Assembly: GCA_005408345.1 (NCBI GenBank)
Contig: SEMN01000027.1
Span: 1,245,501 to 1,309,500, forward strand
DNA: 64,000 nt
Reading direction: 5' to 3'
From: Macquaria australasica
Lineage: Eukaryota > Chordata > Actinopteri > Centrarchiformes > Percichthyidae
In this document: positions 23,436 through 36,261 of the stretch, in pieces
Numbering within the stretch: position 1 is the stretch's first letter
How the letters are laid out: every line of letters begins with the position of its first letter
Notes under the pieces: generated by a model
The model's input: the letters and a program-made list of their open reading frames with translations, nothing else
Databases searched by the model: none
What the model was told of the DNA's origin: nothing
Program-made: the position numbers and the translations under genes

Positions 23436-24281
23436 ATGGCGTCTCTCTCTCCTTCTCCCTCTCCTGCTCTCTCCTGCTCGGTGTGTCAGATGTTTAGTTA
23501 CTCCTCTGCCTCCTTTAGCGATAATGGTACGTGTAACAAATGTAGTTTATTCACCGCCTTGGAGGCTCAGTGAGTTAGAGTCGCGGCTCCGCACCACGGA
23601 GAGTCAGTCAGCCGGTGCGAGCCGACCAGAGGCAGCTTCTGCCGGCCGTCTCCCGAGCAGCCGGGAGGCCCGGGAGGCCGGGTGACTGTCCGAAAGAAGC
23701 ATAGCCCTAAACCAAAGCCCCCGGTTCACCACCGACCCGTTCACGTTTCTAACAGGTTCTCTCCACTCAGCGACACACCTGCTGAGAAACCAGCTCTGAT
23801 TATTGGCAGCTCCATTTTGCGAAACGTGAAATTAGCGACACCAGCGACCACAGTCAAATGCATCCCAGGGGCCAGAGCGGGCGACGTTCAATCCTATTTA
23901 AAACTGCTGGCTAAGGACAAACGTAAATATGCTGAGATTGTTATTCACGTCGGCGGTAATGACAGCCGATTGCGCCAATCGGAGGTCACGAAAATTAATG
24001 TGGAGTCGGTGTGTACATATGCAAAAACAATGTCGGACTCCGTAGTTTTCTCTGGGCCCCTACCTGATCTTACTATCAATGACATGTATAGCCGCATGTC
24101 ATCATTCAACCGCTGGCTGTCGAGGTGGTGTCCAGGTAATGATGTGGGCTTTGTAGATAATTGGCGGACTTTCTGGAGAAGACCTGGTCTGATTAGGAGA
24201 GATGGCATTCATCCCACTTTGGATGGAGCCGCTCTCATATCTAGAAATCTGGCCGAATTTATTAGTGGCCCAAAGCCATGA
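23436..24281 (+). pseudogene. L2 ORF1 with SGNH/GDSL esterase-like domain (interrupted)
   Basis: An ATG at 23436 opens MASLSPSPSPALSCSVCQMF with a CxxC...CxxC pair (CSVC, CNKC) that may bind zinc. It stops at TGA 23571. The next stretch is coiled-coil-like in another frame, so compensating indels are likely. From about 23682 the first frame is open again (GTG, not ATG) for 199 codons and holds the esterase. Visible blocks are LIIGSSILRN (nucleophile Ser region), HVGGNDSR (GxND block) and RRDGIHPTLDGAAL (Asp/His block). Esterase-type ORF1 proteins are known in fish L2 and CR1 LINEs. Their role in retrotransposition is not settled. Confidence 0.78.
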
Positions 24282-24317
24282 CAGCTCAGAGTTCAGACCA
24301 TAGACTTAATACAGTCT

Positions 24318-27300
24318 GTGGTCCAGACCAGGAGGCAGAGTTGCAGTCCTACACGCTTCTCTGCGCTTCCATTAGAGCAGTTACCCACCCTAAACTCCAC
24401 AGAGAGGTTGTCTGCCCCCAGACCACTTGAATTATTTAAATCAAAAGTAAACAGAAGAAGAGTTACACATAAAAACCTAATAAAAAGTAAAACCTCCACT
24501 GCAACAGTACAACAAAATAGGAGAATTAAATGTGGACTCTTAAACATCAGATCTCTCTCATCTAAAGCTGTTCTAGTAAACGATCTAATATCAGATCATA
24601 ATATTGATTTATTTTGTCTTACTGAAACCTGGCTGTGTCAAGGTGAATATGTTAGCCTAAATGAATCCACTCCCCCCAGTCACATTAATACTCACATTCC
24701 TCGAGGCTCAGGCCGAGGAGGTGGAGTTGCAGCCATCTTCGACTCAAGCCTATTAATCAAACCGAAACCTAAACTAAATTATAACTCGTTCGAAAGCCTT
24801 GTTCTTAGCCTTTCACACCCAACCTGGAAAACAGTACAGCCAATTCTATTTGTTATAGTGTACCGAGCTCCTGGACCGTATTCTGAATTTTTATCTGAAT
24901 TCTCAGAGTTCTTATCAGGTTTAGTCCTTAAAACAGATAAAATAATTATTGTAGGTGATTTTAATATTCATGTGGATGTAGAAAATGATAGCCTTAGTGC
25001 TGCGTTTATCTCATTACTAGATTCGATTGGCTTCTGTCAGAGTGTACATAAACCCACTCACTGTTTTAACCACACCCTCGACCTTGTTCTTGTTTATGGG
25101 ATTGAAATTGAACATCTAATAGTCTTTCCACAGAATTCTTTTTTATCAGACCATTTTTTATTAACTTTTGAATTCCTATTACTGGACTACACGCCATTAG
25201 GCAAACATTCCTACACTAGATGTCTATCTGATAGTGCTGTAGCTAAATTTAAGGAAGTGATTCCATCGGCATTAAATTCAGTTCCATGTCTCAATGTAAC
25301 AGATGACTCATATGCTAACTTTAGTCCCTCCCAAATTGATCATCTTGTTGATAGTGCTGCAGGCTCACTACGAATAACACTCGACTCTATCGCCCCTCTA
25401 AAAAGAAGATAATAAAACAGAGGAGGTTAGCTCCATGGTATAACCCGCAAACCCGCAAATTAAAACAAACATCGCGAAAACTTGAAAGGAAATGCCGTTC
25501 CACCAATCTGGAAGAATCACGTTTAGCCTGGCAAGTTAGTCTTAAAATTTATAGGAAGGCCCTCCGTAATGCCAGAGCAGCTTACCACTCATCATTAATA
25601 GAGGAAAATAAGAACAACCCCAGGTTTCTGTTCAGCACTGTAGCCAGGCTGACAGAGAGTCACAGCTCTGTTGAGCCATGTATTGTTATAGACCTCAGTA
25701 GTAATGACTTTATGAGCTTCTTTAATGATAAAATTCTAACTATTAGAGACAAAATTCAGCACCTCCTGCCCTCAGTTGGTACTGACTTATCTTCAAACAC
25801 AGGAACCTTAGGAACAACTGTAAAACCTGTACATTTAGACTGCTTTTCTCCCATCAACCGTAATCAACTAACTTCCATGATTTCCTCATCTAAGCCATCA
25901 ACGTGTCTTTTAGACCCCGTCCCAACTAGGCTGCTTAAAGAACTTTTACCCTTAGTTAGCACTTATGTACTAGATATGATCAATCTGTCCTTACTAAAAG
26001 GCTACGTGCCACAGTCCAAAGTAGCTGTAATTAAGCTCTTCTAAAAGCTCAATTCTGATCCAGGGATTTTGTCAACGAGTAGACTCATATCTAACCCTCC
26101 TTTCTCTCTAAGGTCCTTGAGAAAGAAGTCGCCAATCAGTTGTGTGACTTTCACACAACAACAACCTGTTTGAGGATTTTCAGTCAGATTTAGAGTGCAT
26201 CATAGCACAGAGACAGCACTGGTGAAAAAGTTACAAAATGACCTTCTAATTGCATCAGACAAAGGACTTGGTCTCTGTACTTGTCTTACTAGATCTTTAG
26301 TGCTGCATTCTATTCATTGACCATCACATTCTATTACAGAGACTAGGAACATTTTGACATTGGCATTAAAGGTACCACCAAGCTGGTTTAAATCCTATTT
26401 ATCAGATCGTTATCAGTTTGTACACGTTAATGATGAATCCTCTATGCACGCCAAAGTTAGTCACGAGTTCCACAAGGTTCTTAAATAACTAAATTCTATT
26501 TACCTTGTATATGCTTTCCTTTAGGCAATATTATTAGAAGCACTCCATAAATTTTCATTGTTATGCAGATGATACCCACTGTATTTATCGACATCAAGCC
26601 AGATGAAACCAATCAATTAGCAACTTCTCAGGCCTATGACAAAGGCCTGGATGACCTGCAATTTTCTGATGTTAAACTCCAGACAAAACCGGAAGTTATT
26701 GCATTTGGCCCCTAACACCTTCAAACACATTATCTAAAAGATATAGTTTCTCTAGATGGCATTGCCCTGGCCTCCAGCGAAACCGTAAGGAATCTTGGAG
26801 TTATCTTTGATCAGGATATGTCCTTTAACTCCCACATAAAACAAACTTCAAGAACTGCCTTTTTTCATTTACTTAACATTGCAAAAATCAGACACATCCT
26901 ATCTCAAAAAGATGCAGAAAAACTAGTCCATGCATTTGTTACGTCTAGGCTGGACTATTGCAACTCTCTATTATCAGGCTGCCCCAATAAATCCCTTAAG
27001 ACTCTCCAGCTGATTCAGAATGCTGTGGCACGTTTACTGACAAGAACCAGAAAAAGAGAACATATTTCTCCAATATTAGCTTCTCTACACTGGCTCCCTG
27101 TAAAATCCAGAATAGAATTTAAAATCCTTCTCACCTTCAAAGCCCTAAATGGTCAGGCACCATCATATCTTAAAGAGCCCATAGTACCCTATTACCCCAC
27201 TAGAGCACTGCGCTCCCAGAATGCAGGGTTCTTTGTGGTTCCTAGAGTATCTAAAAGTAGAATGGGAGTCAGAGCCTTCAGCTATCAAGCTCCTCTCCTG

Positions 27301-27543
27301 TGGAACCAGATCCCAGTTTGTGTACGGGAGGCGGACAACCTCCTCACATTTAAGAGTAGGCTTAAGACTTTCCTCTTTGATAAAGCTATAGTAGGGCTGA
27401 CTCAGGTGACCCCTGAGCCACCCCTTAGTTATGCTGCTATAGGCCTAGACTGCCGGGGGACTTCCTATGATGCACTGAGCTCCTTTCTCCTCCTCTTCCT
27501 CTCCATCTGTACGCCCTCATATCCCATCAATGCTTGTTATTAA
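24318..27543 (+). pseudogene. L2 ORF2: endonuclease intact in frame, reverse transcriptase broken
   Basis: The frame from about 24318 to 25412 (no ATG at its start) encodes an APE-type endonuclease: CGLLNIRSLSSKA, LTETWL, VYRAPG, IIIVGDFNIHVD and SFLSDHF carry the expected Asn, Glu, Tyr, Asp/Asn and Ser-Asp-His positions. After a stop at 25412 the reverse transcriptase is scattered over several frames (25712-26044, then short pieces). The CYADDT catalytic box is visible near 26559-26576 but out of frame with its flanks. The C-terminal part is open again at 26818-27543, with SRLDYCNSLLSG, LHWLPVKSRI and SYQAPLLWNQIP. Stops, indels and a missing stretch make it a pseudogene. Confidence 0.82.
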
Positions 27544-28099
27544 TTCAACTTCTTCCCGTACTTGTGTGCTTTCTCTCCTCTCTCTCTCTCCCTCCACTTC
27601 TGTTGCTTTCTGCAGGTGTTTCTACCCTCCCGGGCTTCTTAAGGTCTGGATCTATGGTTGCGGCCACCTGCTGCCCCCGTGCTCCTGCTCTGCACCCGCT
27701 GCTACTATTACTGTTATTGCTCTTATTATTAGTATTACTATTATAATATTGCTGTTAGTATTATTTCTGTTGGTGTTATCATCAATACCATTACCACAAC
27801 TATTGCTTTACATCCCTATGTGGAACTGTACTGTGCTGCTGTATGTTCTCTTTCCTCCTGCTCTCTCTCTCCCGCTCCCCCCCTCCCCTTTTAACCCAAC
27901 CGGTCGAGGCAGATGACCACCCACCTTGAGCCTGGTTCTGCTCGAGGTTTCTACCTGTTAAAAGGGAGTTTTTCCTTGCCACTGTCGCATAGTGCTTGCT
28001 CGTGGTGGGAACTGTTGGGTCTCTGTAAATATAAAGAGTCGGTCTAGACTTGCTCTATTCGAAAAAGTGCCCTGAGATAACTTTGTTATGATATGGCGC

Positions 28100-28136
28100 T
28101 ATATAAATAAAACTGAATTGAATTGAATTGAATTAA
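28100..28136 (+). repeat. GAATT tandem tail of the L2
   Basis: Four GAATT units directly after ataaataaaactgaattg, the expected short-repeat 3' terminus of an L2 element. It marks the downstream boundary. Confidence 0.8.
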
Positions 28137-29761
28137 TACTTTACCTCTATATTTTACTTGACTATTACTCTTTCCTCTATTTTCTACAATGCAGCCCTGA
28201 GGGTAACAATGTTTTTCTCCTTCCTCCTTGATGTCCAGATGTCCAGTAAAGTGTGCCTGTGCTCCATCACAAAAAAAACACAAAACTCTAGTCATGCTTG
28301 TTGCTGAAATTGAATGTTATGAATTATATTTTACAATTTGTTTTACAAGCTCTACCTGTGTAATTCAGCTGAAGGCCTAAAATGTCAGAACAACATCATC
28401 CCAGAGATGCTGTTGGTATGGAAACAGCCGGTGGTGATGTTTAGCAGAACCAGGTTTCATGCTGATTTTACTCTTTTACTTCAAATGCAGTTTTTTTCCT
28501 TTTTACTCATTTATGGGAAAACAAAAATACTCAGTTTGTTTTAAATTAGTGCAGAAATATAGCAGAACTGATCTTCATGAGTCTTCATTTTCCAGAGAAT
28601 GCAACGAGACTAGTCATTGTCAATTATATTCAAATCTTTTTGGGTTCAAACTGCTTTAAAAATGTGACCTGTCAAAGATCCACACCTGACTAAAACCTGG
28701 ATGGCATATGAGACAGGTTTCTAGTGTTTCTGCTGTAACACATCTCATGTCTTTACACTTAACAGTGAGCGTGATTTACTTTAAATTTATTTCATGAAAC
28801 CTCACAGGCTATAAAACATCTGTTTTAATATCGTCTTATAATCACAAGGAAGTTTGGCACAGCTGCTCAGGGCAAACTATGCTGGCTGGTTGGAAGTGGT
28901 GAATCTAAAAATAGGTGTGAGTGAAGTCTTTTCACTAAGTGAGCAACAAGACAAACTTCACCAAGTAGACTAAAAATGGTTTCATTAAAGTGTAATGAAT
29001 CAAAGAAAGAAACACACAGCAGCAAGATGTAGTGTGGGTGTTGCCGCATGGTGCATGTTGGCGTGGGTGGGAAATCGATCCTTTGTGGTGAAAGTAAGAG
29101 ATAAACAAACAAACAATTTTGCTGAAAGTCATCGTCTCCCCGCTGGGCGTTTGCCGGCGGGGGTCAAAGGGGTAGGAGGGAAAACAGGAGTGGAAATGTC
29201 ATAAATCAGAAGGATTTTAGAATCTGATGACAAACCTAATTCCTGTCTGAAAAGAGCCGAGCCCCCCCCCCCCCGACTGTCATCGAAGCTGGCCTATAAA
29301 CATCGCAGCTGTCACCCAAGCTCGCCCGGACCGCGAAGGACATGCCATCGTGCTCTCACATGCTCTTTCCGTGGGCCAATTCTGGACTGGAGGGGCCGGT
29401 GAATTCCACTTTGCATTTTGTCACATTCGGCCGCAGTGGGGGCTGGACCTGGACCCCAACTGTAAACCCCCACCACCACCACTATCCCCTGTCATGTCTG
29501 ACCATCTGTTGAAGGGCATTTACTCCTGCAAAATCACTTCATCCTTCTATCACTCCAAAAACAGGTTGTGAAGCCTTAAAAAGGGAAATTTGAAAGAGGA
29601 GGGGGAGAGGCGGATAAGAAGCAGAGGGTGGTGAGTGGGTGAGAGAGGGGAGTCGGGGGTCGGCGCACCGTGCTAAATGTTGTCACTGCGAAAGGTGAGT
29701 AGAGGAGCTTTAGAGGCCATTTTCCACTCAACAAACGCTCCGCCCGCCCCTCCCCTCCCCT

Positions 29762-29793
29762 CCCCACCACCACCACACACACACACACACACA
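29762..29793 (+). repeat. CCA/CA microsatellite
   Basis: Accaccacc followed by alternating CA, after a CCCCT-rich tract (29745-29765). A run of 12 C lies near 29263-29275. Confidence 0.85.
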
Positions 29794-31179
29794 GGCAGTG
29801 GTAACTAGATAGCTCCCAGCGTGCCTGCTCTGTAACCTATACAACTAAAGCTGGCAACTCACTCACTAGAGATTAAAAAAAAAGGAATATAAAATTACAC
29901 TGGGACATCCAGGCATCTGAGGAGCAGGTCTCCCTGTTCCAAAACTGTTGCATTAACTTTAACCTAGAGCAAGATGAGACCCTTTACTGCTTTATAGCAC
30001 AGGGACATGCAGGATGTTTTGACGCCTGTGAAGTCTTCGCCAAGTCCTGCTGATATATTTGCAAATAAAAATGTAATATCAATTGAATTTCTATTGATTT
30101 TCAAAGTATCAGTGGTTTGGCTAAGACCTAATTCTAACATTCTGGGCACAGACAGAACAAAGGCCAAACCTCAATGGCTATATTTATAATGCATTCACTA
30201 TATAATCATTTAGGAATTAACACCCAATTCAGAATTTTTATGCAGCACATTAGCAGCTGCTGGCTAATATTTTTGCTACATCACATCCACATAAACCAGT
30301 TAACAGCTGTTTCCAGGAAACAAGTCCTCTGATAAGACAAATGTTTAGTACAATATCTACCCAGAGCTACAAGCTGAGTGAATACTGGAAGAAATTTGGC
30401 CAGAAATATGACTCCAATGGGATGCTAATGTTGCTCTGTGTCTGCTTTATGAGTATATAGACAACTGTTAGTATTAACAACCTTTCTTAATATAGCTTTT
30501 TTTATGTTTGAAATTTGTTACACCACCAAAATTAATTTAGTCAGAAACTCCTTTATGATGTTAAAGTTTGATGAGGTTAAGGTTTGGTTAGGTTTAGGCA
30601 TAAACACGTCTTGTTTGGTTTGGGTTAAAATGACTTCTTCGCTAAGGTTAAGGGAGCTTCGTCATCAGGGTTACAATAATACACTTTGTTTAAGGTTTGG
30701 GGATGATTACGGTCATGAATCATAGAAACCAACGTTCACTTGCGGTTGAAAATGGGAAACAAACAGCTGTCTCCCATGGTAAATTTTGTTGACCCATCCA
30801 TCCATTCACCCCGACCTCCTCCCTACACAGACACTGTCACTCTATCATAATGTCACCTCCCTTCTTCCTTTGCCCCCGTCACAATTACTACGGCTACTAG
30901 AGGGCTTTGTCACTTGAGCATAAACATATGGGTGTTTTTGGGATCTTGCTGAAATTATTGATGCTGTTGTTCCTCTTGGGATGGACTACTGAGAAAAATA
31001 GTTAAACTGGTTGTTTTACTAGCTTCGCTACATGTAGCGCATTATTCCCCTAAGACTAGTACCTTGACCTTTTGTGATTTGCTCACAGGTGTCTGTTCAG
31101 AAAGTACAAAAGGACAACTGAAACATACAGTTGTTCTGTTCAGCAGTTTAAACCTGGGCAGCAGAAACAAGTTTCATCA

Positions 31180-31760
31180 CCTTTTAAGATAAGATAAGCC
31201 TTTATTGTCCCACAGCGGGGAAATTTTTAGCGTTGCAGCAGCCAGCAAAAATGTCATATATAGAAATACAATAAAAATAAATAGAAAAATAGTCCTGTAC
31301 ACAGTATAGACAGAAATAAATAATAGAGTGACTGAGTGCAGTTGTAAGTATGAACAAATAGATAAGATAATTGCACATATATAATATACATGTACGTGAA
31401 AATATTTCACAGCAACATATGAAGTAGATAACATCATGAATAAAATATATGCATGAAGATAATGCACAGTTGACATGGCAAACAGTTGCATATTTACACA
31501 TCCAGAAATTACGAAGCAACATTATCACTCATTTGGAGTCGTGTTTTGGCCACCTGGCGAAAATAAGTCCAATAGTCACTCTCCTTTCAGCTCTGTTTTT
31601 TGGTCTCTACCAACTCCTGAGGGAAATATCTGTCTCTAGCTGCTAAATGCTCCGTTCACCAGCTAGTCACTAACCGCGTCTGTCTGCCGTTTGATGGTGA
31701 GCAGGTAGTGCACAGTACATTCATGTACGAGCCAGCTAAACAATGAGCTGAAACTCGCTA
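31180..31760 (+). repeat. dispersed repeat(s), partner at 61470-61700
   Basis: The first part begins aagataagataagcctttattgtccc, a familiar interspersed phrase of fish genomes. From about 31508 the sequence (gaagcaacattatcac, catttggagtcgtgtttt, ctaccaactcctga) resembles 61481-61660 (taagcaacattagtg, catttggagttgtgttt, caccaactcctgac). Class unknown; possibly two elements side by side. Confidence 0.5.
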
Positions 31761-33434
31761 TAAAGCTTCATAAAGCCGAGGGGAGCTGCAGATTAGGGTT
31801 CTGCTTTAACCATCATTCTAAATCAGTGCACAAGGAATATTACAGTAAACAGTAGGTAACCATAGCAACAGTATCTGCTACAGTTGCTACTTGCTAATAC
31901 TGTAAACTAACACTAACTGAACTAACAAGAACAGTGAAAACAAAACAACTTAATGATGATTTAAACACATCTTATTTTATGCCTGTGGTAAGTGACCATG
32001 GCATAAACACAATAATATTAGGTGTCCTAATATACAAAAACAAGGTATACGCGTTTCCTTTGTCAAGTCGGTTGTTTTCTTATATCAAGACACCTCTTAG
32101 TGCATTATTGCAACCTTCTTTTTTTTGCTATAGAATAATTTGTGCATTTGTTTTTGTTTTGATAGTTAGCATTTACTGTAACAGAGTGTTTTCCCAACAC
32201 AAGTGGTTTAAATTCCTGACTAACTGCTGCCCTGGGTTTCCCCCTCTCGGTTGGTTTAGACGTAAATGGCCGCAACACATCATAAATAAGAAGAAGAATG
32301 TCACAGACTCTACTTCCTGTGTAATTAAATCAGCGTGTTGTACTGTAGCCTGTGTGATGCTGGAGAACGCCTGCGTGTGTGCTCACCATATGTATGATGA
32401 CACACAAACACTCTGTCTTTGTCTGTCTACTGTACGTCGCACACACACTTGAATGTGTTGTATTAGTGAACATAAAACAGTTTCCGTATCTCTTAATAAA
32501 GACTGCTGAAGGTTTTATTAACCACCATCGGCAATTCTGGGAAGAGCCTCTGCGGTTGGTTGCAGTTGGCATTTAGATAAAAAAACACACAAAAACAGTG
32601 ACATTCTTCAAGAGTGACAAAGTTGACTATTGTTACTTTGAAACAGTAGATACAAAGCATATTATACTGAGCTAATACTAAAATGTTTTCCCTTATTCAG
32701 TAGTAGTAGTCATTTGAAATATAGGTGGAAATTACAAACGCTGTATTCAAACCGTTTCTTTTAATTAGTTCAAAGATTCATATTCACTGTGTAGTTTGTT
32801 GTTTTTATCAAGCAGTGCAATAGCTTCACTTTTTATAACGTTGACGCTGAAGCACTGTCTTAGGTTCAGGCTTGGATTCAGTCAAAAACACTGTGCACCT
32901 ATCTGCAGCAGAGTCATCACGTCATGATTGTTTATGTGGATTTCACAGTTTTTCAGTAGCATACCGTATCACCGCTGAGCTGACGATGCGGTTTTCACTC
33001 ACCAGTGAGGGAGGCTCCGATGCTAAAAGCTACGTATTCTGTCAGTGACACTGATGATTCATTATAGTCAGTCCAGGATTATATGTTCATTTGTGTGTCC
33101 AACTCCTCTACAAGTCCTAAGTTTTAATCAGTAATAAAACATGTTACTGAGTAAGTCATACATATTTGGCCTAAATATTTAATTTTTTACATTTGAGAAA
33201 GTGAAGGTCGTGCTACTTTTGAGGACTTAACCTTTGCGTATCCATAATAGTTGATATTGCCTATAAATGGAGCATAAATTGAGTCGTTGAGTGGAAAGAG
33301 TTCAGTATGAAAGTTCCCTCTTGACCTTGATATGCGGTTGAAAGCTCCGAAAAAAGCTTGTAAGTGGACCTTAAGTTACTTAAATATTTTACATCTTATT
33401 GCTTTGCTCCTGCATGGTACCTTTCTGCTGAGTT

Positions 33435-33500
33435 TATGAATGTGTGAATGAGAAGCAATTTGTAAAGTACTTTGGATAAAAAAGCTAATTAAATGCGCTC
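33435..33500 (+). repeat. LINE/SINE-type 3' tail fragment
   Basis: The phrase gaatgtgtgaatgag, gtaaagtactttggataaaa and aattaaatgcgctcca resembles the common 3' end of fish retroposons. Only about 65 bp is recognisable. Confidence 0.4.
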
Positions 33501-35400
33501 CATTATAACTCCTTTTATATTCAGGTCAATACAGGAATCCACCACATTTTCAGATCATGTAATCTTTACTGTGCCTGTACTGTAGCTCACTAAAAATGTC
33601 ATGGTTGCATAGTAGCCTACTGCATATGAGATATGATGAAACTAAAATAAAGACAGACAATGAGGATCCCACAGATTTTCAACGGTAAATCTTTGTTTCA
33701 TTAAGTTGTGCTTTGCTCACACTGTGAACTGAACAGTCAGGAGGATGTTTATTACTTTAAAGGCTGAGTGAAAACAAAATCTTATCCTGTGACAGCAGCT
33801 TAACACGAACCCAACGCTTATGTGTTTAAAAATTAATTAAAGCATCAAAGTGTGGCAGGGGTTGACGTGTCTGGCCATCTGCCCTTTGACCTTAAAGCAG
33901 CCCCACAAAACACTTTCTAAATCTCATTTTGCCAGAGTAGGAACTCATCCGTCAACACCTTTCGCCTCTCTGTAGCCAAAATAGTGATTATATCAATCGC
34001 CGCTGCTGCAACTAATAGAGATAACAGCAACGTGGGAGAGAAAGAATGAAGTACAGAGAGAGGACCAGAGCTGAGGGCTTGTCCTGCTCTCTGGCTCCCT
34101 CCACCACAGGCTCCATTGTCATTTTTGCGGGAAGGCGATCACAGTAATAGTCTTGTAATTGGCTTTAAGTGGATTAAGTGCCAGGCAGGGCAGAGCAGCT
34201 CTGGCCAGAGATGTGCGGTCCAAACACAACCTGTTGCCCGCGCCGTGGCTGAGCGTGAGGTCTCAATCTGGTAATGCAGGTACGAGGCTTTTTTTGACTG
34301 CTAAATCACAAGGAATCAGGTTCAGGTTTTGTCAGATGTTATATTTTTACCATATAGAGCTAAAAAAAAAATTAGTACATGCAAGTTATCAGAAAGAAAC
34401 ACTTCTACAGTAGCTAGATTTTTTTGTTTGGTTTTGGCTGATTCTTAGTGTTAGAGATTAATGAGACTATCATTGAGGTGAGGACAACAGTAATGTCTAA
34501 GCCATTAAATCTTGCCTCAGTAGCAAACAACAAAATCTAATGCTGAAATCCCTATCCCTGTATTGCCCTTTATGTCATCTCCAGCACAGTTTTTCCCTTC
34601 TGCAGAAGTTGCAAAATGTTGCACGTTTTCTTTGGCAGAATATAATTCCAGTGAAAACACAGTGAGCTGAGTAACCAGGATGTTTCTGTTACAATATAAA
34701 TTCCATTAACCATCATTGTGGGTGGCAGCAGATATCTCAAACCTCAGCGTGTAAAACCAAAACTATCTGCATGGCTATATACCACTACAGCTAAGTAGCA
34801 AACTACGTCTTCTTGTAATCTGGGTGAACTGATCCTTTAAATTAGGCTGCTGGCTTCTTAGTTAAGTAATAAATACTGGCTACCACATCTACAATACAAA
34901 CACAAGCATCTAGATTTGTTAGTCATGCAATCAATGTGATGATTAGCTGTTTTTGTTTTTGTTTTTTGCAGTGTTAAACACATTCACTATGCTGTAGTGT
35001 CTGCATTTGTATATATTTCTGTTGATCTTTTTTTAACTGACCTCTACAGGTTAAGTCAGTTTAATCAGGCAGTCACCAATAAAGAATCATGTGCAGTAAT
35101 TGCAAAAAGAAAAACCTTCTTGTTGAATTTCAATAATAGAAAAGAAAAGAAAAAGAAATAGAAATGTTAGAGCTGCATATTTATAATAGTTTACAGCTCT
35201 TTTGAATCTAGCTCCTGCAATTAAGACCTGATTTGAAATGGGCAGGCAAGTAAGTTCAACAAACTGCACATACGGCCGTGTTATGCAGTCCAAACGTCAC
35301 AGAGCCATCCTCAATTAAAATCTTCTTTCCACTGGGTCTTTACTCGTGGTTGTAAATTTAACTTTGCATTCCTTTATAGAGCAGGTGTGAGGGATTAGGC

Positions 35401-35440
35401 TCAGATGTCTCACAAACTGTACATGTTGTGAGACATCTGA
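35401..35440. repeat. perfect 15-bp inverted repeat (hairpin)
   Basis: The arm tcagatgtctcacaa (35401-35415) is exactly complementary to ttgtgagacatctga (35426-35440), around a 10-base loop. No surrounding element was identified. Confidence 0.85.
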
Positions 35441-36215
35441 ACTTGGACTCTTTCACATACAGACTGATTTACACACTGATTGTGTGTGAGCAGCAGAAGA
35501 GGCTATGCATAAATTACATTATGCACTGTACATGCAGACATTTACAGAGGAACTGACAACTGGGCAGCACAATGACAACAACACCTCTCTCAACACCTGC
35601 CATCATTACTGAGGAGACAAGTGCTGTTGGGAAAGACCTTTCTGTTGAAACCTTTACAGTTTCCTTTAAACGGAAATAAAGGGAAAAGCTGCAGATGGAT
35701 GCTGGGTATCCGTCTGCCTGAGCATCCACATATTGAACACCTGGGATCAGAACTGTGTGTGTCTTTATATTGCCAGCTCCAGCTTCTGGCGTTTTCATAG
35801 TTAGGACATTAGCATTGGTTGCCGACTTTAGTATTTGAATAAAAGATGAAATAGAGATATATTTGGCTAGCTGTACATGCTGTGCTCCATTTTATTGTCC
35901 ATAACCTCTTCTCCCCTCCAAAAACATCTGTTCCTGCAACATGGGTATAGCATGATTAAGGACAAAAGAAAAAAACTTTGCAAGCTATGGCTGTTGGAGA
36001 TGTCAGTATTGATTCTGAGACAGAAGTCTAACACATTTTGTTCTAAAATGACTTTATTCAGGAACATGATGCTGTTTTTTTTCAGAGAATATGGTTTACC
36101 TTTGCAACGTAGGTGTAGCCAACTTGTAACACATATAAGATTATATTTAAGCTAAATGAGTTCAAGAATAATAGTGCATTCGGATCGAGTAAGTGAAGAG
36201 GTCGTCCTTGATTTA

Positions 36216-36261
36216 TACACACACGCACGCACGCACGCACACACACACACACACACACACA
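36216..36261 (+). repeat. (CA)n/(CGCA)n microsatellite
   Basis: Alternating ACAC with an internal run of ACGC units, then pure CA. Confidence 0.92.

Larger units (their letters stand above)
23225..28136 (+). mobile_element. L2-clade LINE, nearly full length, decayed
   Basis: Non-LTR retrotransposon in sense orientation, opposite to the genes. It has a GC-rich 5' region, an ORF1 with an SGNH/GDSL-type esterase domain, an ORF2 with an APE-type endonuclease and a broken reverse transcriptase, and a 3' end that reads atggcgctatataaataaaa followed by GAATT tandem repeats, as is usual for L2. The 5' boundary is a guess. Stops and indels in both frames mean this copy cannot mobilise itself. No clear target duplication was seen. 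Confidence 0.85.

Noticed and set aside
23682..25412. The L2 ORFs as host genes
   Set aside because: The esterase/endonuclease/reverse-transcriptase order, the GAATT tail and the internal stops identify a decayed retrotransposon; both listed starts are GTG, not ATG.
31934..32452. 172-aa open frame on the plus strand
   Set aside because: The region is AT-rich, no domain or compositional signal of coding was found, and it ends in a CA-rich stretch.
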